41,709 nucleotides of DNA from CBDAQR01 sp965199055 (GTDB taxonomy: Bacteria > Pseudomonadota > Gammaproteobacteria > Pseudomonadales > Halieaceae). The position numbers and the translations under genes were made by a program. Positions 38,101 through 41,709 of the stretch are shown in pieces; position 1 is the first letter of the stretch; each line of letters starts with the position of its first letter. The notes below the pieces were generated by a model, which did not search any database, had not been told where the DNA came from, and worked only from the letters and a program-made list of their open reading frames with translations. Location: contig CBDAQR010000013.1 of assembly GCA_965199055.1 (NCBI GenBank), forward strand, positions 1 to 41,709, given 5' to 3'.

Positions 38101-38407
38101 TCGACCCGGTGGCTGGTGGACTGGAGTCACTAACGTAAAGTGGACGCGCGTCGGGACCGTCAAAGATTGCTTGAAGTGCGGTAACAGTAGAATTTAAATC
38201 TGTGCCAAGAGGGTCGTCATTAAAATCGCGAAGATTTTGCCAAGAAAAGTGAGCTATATTTCCACCGCTGTTTCTTACGCGAATTAAACCGCCAGAAATT
38301 GCATCTGCAGTTGTCGATCCTATAACACCCGTAAAACCATTGATGCTATAATTATCTGGGTCAAATCGCACAGAATTTGATTTTGCGTCGTGCCAGACTC
38401 TAACCAT
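35132..38407 (-). CDS. Large fibre/appendage protein with three related beta modules
   Basis: A 1091-residue protein. Three modules with the same opening and plan are visible: from about residue 207 (SFDWNANFTGRVWGLRFNF), about 390 (EEFFDWTPTDDLRGFDVRF) and about 570 (NFRYDYTPTETERVIHVRF), each followed by a two-strand segment and a motif containing FLTGEGG, FSGEGG or FANMLGN. They look like repeated jelly-roll or carbohydrate-binding folds. The C-terminal 150 residues differ, with AT-rich DNA, and may be the receptor-binding tip. Start and previous stop overlap by 8 bp. A host-binding role is inferred from position and modular plan. Confidence 0.65.
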   Translation of the reverse strand: MVRVWHDAKSNSVRFDPDNYSINGFTGVIGSTTADAISGGLIRVRNSGGNIAHFSWQNLRDFNDDPLGTDLNSTVTALQAIFDGPDARPLYVSDSSPPATGSMLFIGEDGTAQAAPSSIVEDNIVFPSGTQFQQDALDIGNIARLCSVGSFINIKNRATGERFEIVDYQSDRASASTPASRLRYQATESAYTDIFTVTTADQVPVNERSFDWNANFTGRVWGLRFNFASAVTNLRIRLIDTTDEDNEQTVWTYPDNMAFLTGEGGSDHAAGVTEIDLGDSPLYAPITRSQRFELLADSGTITIDETSGNPDFGILRQIAERITLADANDDLALFEDAANRALEVRPAVLPVSDGPTPRPTYLGSTETPAELVVNAGNTNVITFLDASEEFFDWTPTDDLRGFDVRFRRPNSVITNLRGRIENPDGETIAYFPSAEAWFSGEGGTTLTAGVGDFTIATEHPFVVAANTTYRVRVRADGGQLRWQGPVGSDGQRNLYFATLAHTLETIELARLSDIPTERLTELSIAPDPVGGRDALFIDRPAESEILEVQPNFSTIFSLVNNSNFRYDYTPTETERVIHVRFRISRNASGGDSVNIATRIVDDETGETVVESPDNGFANMLGNTFENLFVHNAADFSNVPIRQTLGGIDAILRAGRTYRIEFQIDNATNGQFMHCLAGFGDHGLAQPFLELEAEFEADSEKLALEEDIEPFARVADNTRVSSSKLLRYNRFLGTIAQPNTVFADFDTFPGALENELVQAAGNPGTVDGRALDGNYFYRAIRDTIGSSPDDWERVEVPESGGVTDLSAVEDFALEANPDTPVPNDKIVPNYNETTGDTTLTVDNWPGYRNGVLRTSGSMLILHADIAEDGDRLCVHKVGSNTLTISSDDGNVTVNGEAMYEIAAEGKYDLIVRGQDWEVMVPQPVSVDIPRSTQLLASMAATGQSSVTFDLPDGFRSFTIIGEGLNGPQGQSIDLQFGNNGTFVTGSAYQFYRESVFNNSTTPSNNTSFGAIRIVNFEGGALETEIRILGTKTTNSRSAAIVTSIAHLTPSNLMIPTLCRGIISNNTAYSQARLSMSSGNYSAGNFYLYGDPA

Positions 38408-39080
38408 AAGATGCGGCTCCTAAAAAAGAAAAAGCAACGACTGAACGAGTGTGTTCGTCTTGCAAATCACGAACAGAAATACTTTGTATAAACCCCCGGG
38501 TTGCGTTTGTTTCCGGAGGTTTTATAAACGTTGCTAAAGGCTCTATAAAAGACACACCAAACGGTCGTACGTCGCCAGCTACCCCAGTTTGTCCTGCGTA
38601 CAAAGGAACATTTCTTATGACTGCGTTGTTGTCATCCCTAATAGACAATCTATAAATTTCTCGAACAAAAGTATTATCATTTTTCTGTACAGAAAAAATA
38701 ACTTGCTCGTTTTCATTTATGCGGGAAAAATCAATATATCCACCATCAATATCCCAAGGGTGGTCGTTCTCACTCCATTGATCAAGTGTTGATTCTGCGG
38801 TATTGATATTTCCAACCGTTACAAGTGTTGTGACGTTTAATTCAGGGTCAAAATCACCGGCTTCATCATTGGGTTCAAATGGAATTGTAAACTGGTAGCG
38901 AGCATACCGCTGCCGCAATCCCGGCAGTCGCGCGACGGGCGCGGTTCCGCTTGGGGCGACAGCACGTGCCCACGTGGCAATGCGAGCATCGACCTCGGCG
39001 GCATCGAGACCGCCACCTGAACCGCCACCAGACGTACCGCCACCAATGAAACTTACGTTTGAAGGAGTAAATCGACCCAT
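38400..39080 (-). CDS. Short fibre or fibre-linker protein, 226 aa
   Basis: A 226-residue protein starting MGRFTPSNVSFIGGGTSGG, followed by a Gly/Ser linker and LDAAEVDARIATWARAVA, a motif often found in fibre collars, and then beta-rich sequence ending in GAASYG. It overlaps the large fibre gene by 8 bp, so both may be made in fixed ratio. The second half and the start of the next gene have notably AT-rich DNA (about 38200-38800). No family was recognised beyond fibre-like marks. Confidence 0.6.
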   Translation of the reverse strand: MGRFTPSNVSFIGGGTSGGGSGGGLDAAEVDARIATWARAVAPSGTAPVARLPGLRQRYARYQFTIPFEPNDEAGDFDPELNVTTLVTVGNINTAESTLDQWSENDHPWDIDGGYIDFSRINENEQVIFSVQKNDNTFVREIYRLSIRDDNNAVIRNVPLYAGQTGVAGDVRPFGVSFIEPLATFIKPPETNATRGFIQSISVRDLQDEHTRSVVAFSFLGAASYG

Positions 39081-39082
39081 GC

Positions 39083-39478
39083 TTACGGCTCCGGCATATC
39101 CTGTATTCGGCTACCGTCGTCAGGTGTGGCGGTCCTCATAGGCGACCAGACACGGCACACACCACGGTAACGAGAATTATGAGCGACCCTGACGTAGAAT
39201 TTCTCGCGCACGTCTTCATTCGCTGTGGTGGATCCGCGCGTCACCGAAGCTTCGTAGGTATTCGTATCCACGGAAATCGTCGAGTTGGCGACGTACCAGA
39301 AGCCGTTCGAGTTTTCAGCCGGAACGCGTTGCGCGCCAGCGGCAACCGGCGTCTCGACCGCCAGGAATTCATAATCGATGTTGCATTGAAAGCTGAAAGG
39401 CGATCCTGTCCCGCTGATGTTCGCGCCAATCTCCGTCCAGTCATCCTTGTTGACTGGAACAATCCACATTTGGGACAT
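39083..39478 (-). CDS. Unknown virion protein, 131 aa
   Basis: Starts MSQMWIVPVNKDDWTEIGANI with AAGGAGAATGACGC upstream. Strong alternation of beta residues (YVANSTISVDTNTYEASVT, FYVRVAHNSRYRGVCRVW) suggests a small beta-sandwich. It is the second small gene after the capsid gene, the place of head-decoration or head-fibre proteins. No family was recognised. Confidence 0.65.
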   Translation of the reverse strand: MSQMWIVPVNKDDWTEIGANISGTGSPFSFQCNIDYEFLAVETPVAAGAQRVPAENSNGFWYVANSTISVDTNTYEASVTRGSTTANEDVREKFYVRVAHNSRYRGVCRVWSPMRTATPDDGSRIQDMPEP

Positions 39479-39539
39479 GCGTCATTCTCCTTGAGATGAG
39501 GAACCGGCGGACCGCTCATATGGCCCGCCAGTATGTCCC

Positions 39540-39959
39540 TTATTCTTCGTTGTTGGGAACGGTGTATTCCACAACAATGCGTACACGTCCTGCCGTGAAG
39601 GCCGTGGCGCCACGCGCAACCGTCACCTCCCCCGGCTCATCGAAGAAAAGCGCCGTGGCGGATGAAACGACGGTATCCGCACTCACACCCGTGCCCGGCG
39701 CAAAGCCGGCCTTGATGCCGTCAGGATCGTCCGTGACACCTTCACGGTTGCGGAAACCGATCTGTATCTGTGCGCCACCAGGCGCGGGGGCTTGTCCACG
39801 TGTCACCGTGTAGGCGCGATGAATGACCGCCCCACCGGGGAGAATACCCACGGGAAGCACGTTCTGGCTCGCCAGCGGTATATCGGTCAGATCCACATCG
39901 AGATAGAGATAATGGATGGTGTTGCGCTCGTAACGCTGTCCCGTATTGACATTGCTCAT
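39540..39959 (-). CDS. Probable head decoration or accessory protein, 139 aa
   Basis: Begins MSNVNTGQRYERNTIHYLYL with AAGGAGATAACGAT upstream, 13 bp after the capsid gene. It has IPLASQNVLPVGILPGGAVI and ends in a beta strand VRIVVEYTV. The pattern (short beta-rich protein placed directly after the capsid gene) is that of capsid-stabilising or head-fibre proteins. The role is inferred. Confidence 0.6.
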   Translation of the reverse strand: MSNVNTGQRYERNTIHYLYLDVDLTDIPLASQNVLPVGILPGGAVIHRAYTVTRGQAPAPGGAQIQIGFRNREGVTDDPDGIKAGFAPGTGVSADTVVSSATALFFDEPGEVTVARGATAFTAGRVRIVVEYTVPNNEE

Positions 39960-39971
39960 ATCGTTATCTCC

Positions 39972-41108
39972 TTACGAACGCCGCTGACCGCGAACGACAC
40001 CATCAGGCGCTTCGGCCCAACTTGATCCGACCACAACGCCGAAATCTTCATCGTTCGTCGAGGAGTCGTTTTCGGGTGTGTATCGTGTCTTCTTCAAGCC
40101 CCAGATGATACCTGCAGCGACACCAAACTGGTTGCCGTAATCAAACAGTTCCTCGTGCCACGAATAGCGCGTATCGCTGTTGGCCGATCCGAACGCCACA
40201 CAAGCTGCCTGTGCGCCACACAGAACGGCGCGACGAACGTTGGGAATTACCGCCCCTGTCGCCGAATTGACGCCTGTAGTCACACGACTGGCTTTGTGCA
40301 GAATGACGCCGTTGTAGATACCGAGCGCACCGGTAAAGATCGGGTTCTTGCGGACATCCGCACCGGCGAGCGAGTTTTGTTGAATGTCCAGCCACTGACC
40401 GGTTTCGTCGCGTGTACGAAGATCATTGACCTGATAGTCATGCAGGAAACAGACGTAATACTCGCCCCCATCATGCATGATAGGTCGGACCAACGGGCCG
40501 GTGCCGTCTTCCGTGGACGCGGTTTCAGCCCGAATGCGCATAGCGTCGATCATATTCAGGTTGAATGTATCTTCAGCCTGCAGCGCCTGATCCGCATTGT
40601 TTCCACTACCAGCGAAGATATGCCGGTTGGCGGATGGTGCGAGAACCGCGTTCTGACCGGTATAGCGCAAATCGCTCACAGCTGTGTTGCCGCACACCTG
40701 ATTGAAAAACGCCGTATCCATGCGCCGTGCGAACCAGTTGGCCACACGATTGCGGGACACCTTGCGTAGATCGTAGGGAACGCGCTGTTCCGTCATCTTG
40801 CCCTTGGTGCGGGATGCGTGACGCAACTGGTTGATCACCAGATTGTCATCATAAAATTCGAGCGACTCTTCGTTACCTTCGAGGGTCGCGTCACCCTGGA
40901 CACCGTCGCCTTGAAGCTGAACGTTCAGGCCAACCGTGATATTGTCGCCTGCGTTACGCTTGAAATCCGTCTTTTCCATGATGAGACTGTCTTCGTCAGC
41001 CCCCATGTATTTTCCGATAAAGGTTTTTCGGAAAGCTTCGTTTGCCAGCGATTTCGCCCACAGCGAAACGGCTAGCGGGTGATTGACCCCAAACTCCGTT
41101 TTTGCCAT
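39972..41108 (-). CDS. Major capsid protein, N4-gp56 family
   Basis: A 378-residue protein starting MAKTEFGVNHPLAVSLWAKSL and with the family stretches KTFIGKYMG, EKTDFKRNAGDNITVGLN, LRHASRTKGKMTEQRV, GEYYVCFLHDYQVNDLR and NPIFTGALGIYNGVILHK. These match the N4 gp56-type HK97-fold capsid family, found in N4-like and many P22-like podoviruses. It builds the icosahedral head. It is the first gene of the long virion unit and lies divergent to the promoter of the plus-strand early unit. Two adjacent dyads stand in its leader. Confidence 0.9.
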   Translation of the reverse strand: MAKTEFGVNHPLAVSLWAKSLANEAFRKTFIGKYMGADEDSLIMEKTDFKRNAGDNITVGLNVQLQGDGVQGDATLEGNEESLEFYDDNLVINQLRHASRTKGKMTEQRVPYDLRKVSRNRVANWFARRMDTAFFNQVCGNTAVSDLRYTGQNAVLAPSANRHIFAGSGNNADQALQAEDTFNLNMIDAMRIRAETASTEDGTGPLVRPIMHDGGEYYVCFLHDYQVNDLRTRDETGQWLDIQQNSLAGADVRKNPIFTGALGIYNGVILHKASRVTTGVNSATGAVIPNVRRAVLCGAQAACVAFGSANSDTRYSWHEELFDYGNQFGVAAGIIWGLKKTRYTPENDSSTNDEDFGVVVGSSWAEAPDGVVRGQRRS

Positions 41109-41122
41109 TGTTTAGCTCGTTC

Positions 41123-41151
41123 TGAATGAAACATTCCTGACGTTGAACGTC
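41123..41151. promoter_or_regulatory. Two adjacent dyads in the capsid-gene leader
   Basis: GAATG-AAA-CATTC (41123-41135) and GACGTT-G-AACGTC (41139-41151), 15 and 31 bp upstream of the capsid ATG. Both are perfect. They could be operators or paired small hairpins in the mRNA leader. Confidence 0.55.
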
Positions 41152-41297
41152 TGCACGCAGAGCCAAATATCGCTTTGCTCAAGGCGAGAGAGACAAAAAC
41201 AACCCTGTTGTCATCAGGACATCCCTTTGGCGGGGATGAAGCGCAAAGATGGCCGTTTGAGGCATCGCCATGTCAATATAGTCGGTGCGGGTCGGAT

Positions 41298-41325
41298 TTG
41301 TCAAATGCGGCTCGTGTGATATACT
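41298..41325 (+). promoter_or_regulatory. Sigma70-type promoter of the plus-strand early unit
   Basis: TTGTCA (41298-41303), a 16-bp spacer and TATACT (41320-41325). It precedes the structured leader and the peptide gene, and probably serves VRR-NUC and the following genes across the cut. Confidence 0.75.
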
Positions 41326-41482
41326 TTACGTACCAGCCGTTTCTCCCTGTTCGTGTCAGCCAGAGAACACGGCAAAGGTCTCGGATCGTCGTTGCAGAAA
41401 CGCCGACCTGGCTGGTACACTTGAGTCGATATGCACGGTCGGTAATCCGAGAAATCTCTGGTACTTGCAAAAGGAGATCGTC
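41326..41482 (+). ncRNA. Structured leader with interleaved stems (pseudoknot-like)
   Basis: Four or more stems fit this 157-base leader. GTACCAGCC (41330-41338) pairs with GGCTGGTAC (41410-41418). TCTCGGAT (41379-41386) pairs with ATCCGAGA (41445-41452). Because each second partner lies beyond the other stem, the two form a pseudoknot topology. CGTGT (41352-41356) with ACACG (41367-41371) makes a small hairpin inside, and CCGACC (41403-41408) with GGTCGG (41437-41442) is an alternative that would compete. The leader ends at AAAAGGAG of the peptide gene. It could be a cis-acting regulatory RNA; no known riboswitch class was recognised. Confidence 0.45.
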
Positions 41483-41611
41483 ATGAGCATCAAGGTGTTT
41501 TTCGTCACAGCGTTTCTTGCGCTGACCGGCCTCGTGGCCAGCATACCGATTGCAGCTGCGCAAAATTTTTGCGAGACAGCGGACTTCATTCTGATCCTCT
41601 GCAATCGCTAA
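41483..41611 (+). CDS. Tiny exported peptide precursor, 42 aa
   Basis: AAAAGGAGATCGTC precedes the ATG. The 42-residue product has MSIK, a hydrophobic core (VFFVTAFLALTGLVASIPI) and an AAA|Q signal-peptidase-type site. The predicted mature peptide is QNFCETADFILILCNR, with two Cys nine residues apart. It resembles the peptide at 19248-19364 in plan though not in sequence. A 13-bp hairpin follows before VRR-NUC. Its function is unknown; possible roles are envelope signalling, superinfection exclusion or inhibition of a periplasmic enzyme. Confidence 0.6.
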   Translation: MSIKVFFVTAFLALTGLVASIPIAAAQNFCETADFILILCNR

Positions 41612-41623
41612 GCCAATCCTGCG

Positions 41624-41661
41624 TCACGCTCACGGCAATCATGTCGGCGCCGTGAGCGTGA
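41624..41661. other. 13-bp stem-loop between peptide and nuclease genes
   Basis: TCACGCTCACGGC (41624-41636) and its complement (41649-41661) with a 12-base loop. There is no T-run. CGCAACGAAAAGGACCC, the extended ribosome-binding sequence, follows before the VRR-NUC ATG. Confidence 0.75.
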
Positions 41662-41690
41662 TACGATCGCAACGAAAAGGACCCATATTC

Positions 41691-41709
41691 ATGACCACCG
41701 AGTCCAACG
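41691..41709 (+). CDS. VRR-NUC nuclease, 5' end (continues at base 2)
   Basis: The ATG at 41691, with AAAAGGACCC upstream, begins MTTESN and is cut by the window end. The final CAACG (41705-41709) equals the first five bases of the window, and with that overlap removed the frame continues as VTAAIRLEAAQAGHLLW at base 5, giving one intact gene. Confidence 0.75.

Larger units (their letters stand above)
41109..41482. other. Divergent control region between capsid and early units
   Basis: A 374-bp stretch without a convincing gene. It holds two dyads in the capsid-gene leader (41123-41151), a TTGACA on the minus strand near 41275 without a clear -10, the plus-strand promoter 41298-41325 and a 157-base structured leader. 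The minus-strand frame 41273-41563 lacks a ribosome-binding site and opposes the peptide gene. Confidence 0.6.

Noticed and set aside
41273..41563. 96-codon minus-strand ORF over the early promoter and leader
   Set aside because: No ribosome-binding site, and it opposes a promoter, a structured leader and the well-initiated peptide gene.
1..41709. Integrase, attachment site, CI-type repressor, phage RNA polymerase or tRNA genes
   Set aside because: None could be supported from the translated frames or visible sequence, so temperate lifestyle or T7-type transcription is not claimed.

Overview
The window reads as an essentially complete genome of a short-tailed (podovirus-type) double-stranded DNA phage, probably infecting an alphaproteobacterium. 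It carries a P22-like portal, a gp4-type adaptor, a gp10-type DNA-stabilisation tail protein, an N4-gp56-type major capsid protein, terminase subunits, fibres, internal virion proteins and two lysis areas. I see no integrase, excisionase, CI-like repressor, RNA polymerase, tRNA or CRISPR array, so a virulent phage using host sigma70-type promoters is the simplest reading. The host guess rests on the GTA-type three-helix holin and the Glu-Cys-Thr lysozyme, and is an inference. The last five bases repeat the first five, and joining them restores one VRR-NUC reading frame, so the molecule is probably circularly permuted, about 41,704 bp, with an arbitrary cut.

Layout. (1) 41,298 through the cut to 1,351, plus strand: promoter, structured leader, tiny secreted peptide, VRR-NUC nuclease, DUF1937 protein and two small DNA-binding-type proteins. 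(2) 6,553 to 1,352, minus strand: packaging genes (small terminase, portal, scaffold-like protein, large terminase). (3) 6,554-7,264: 0.7 kb non-coding region with twelve short iterons, a 33-bp palindrome, AT-rich dyads, three direct repeats and a fossil fragment of a primase gene; the best origin candidate. (4) 7,265-7,867, plus strand: shortened first copy of a three-member Ala-rich family. (5) 15,684 to 7,890, minus strand: replication operon (acidic repeat protein, DUF2800 nuclease, DUF2815 protein, family B DNA polymerase, HTH protein, primase-polymerase/SF3 helicase). (6) 15,709-21,434, plus strand: unknown genes, SF2 helicase, a phage sliding clamp, two full Ala-rich paralogues, a two-helix membrane protein and a holin. 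(7) 41,108 to 21,482, minus strand: virion genes from capsid to fibres, tail adaptor, internal proteins and endolysin.

How they work together: the promoters at 7,198 and 15,709 share an AT-rich dyad exactly 5 bp upstream of the -35 box, suggesting common control of two early units. The clamp, polymerase, primase-helicase, SF2 helicase and DUF2800/DUF2815 pair make a nearly self-sufficient replisome. Many genes contain in-frame tandem repeats, and most intergenic gaps contain a 10-14 bp stem-loop without a U-tract, often followed by an extended AAAGGACTC ribosome-binding sequence.
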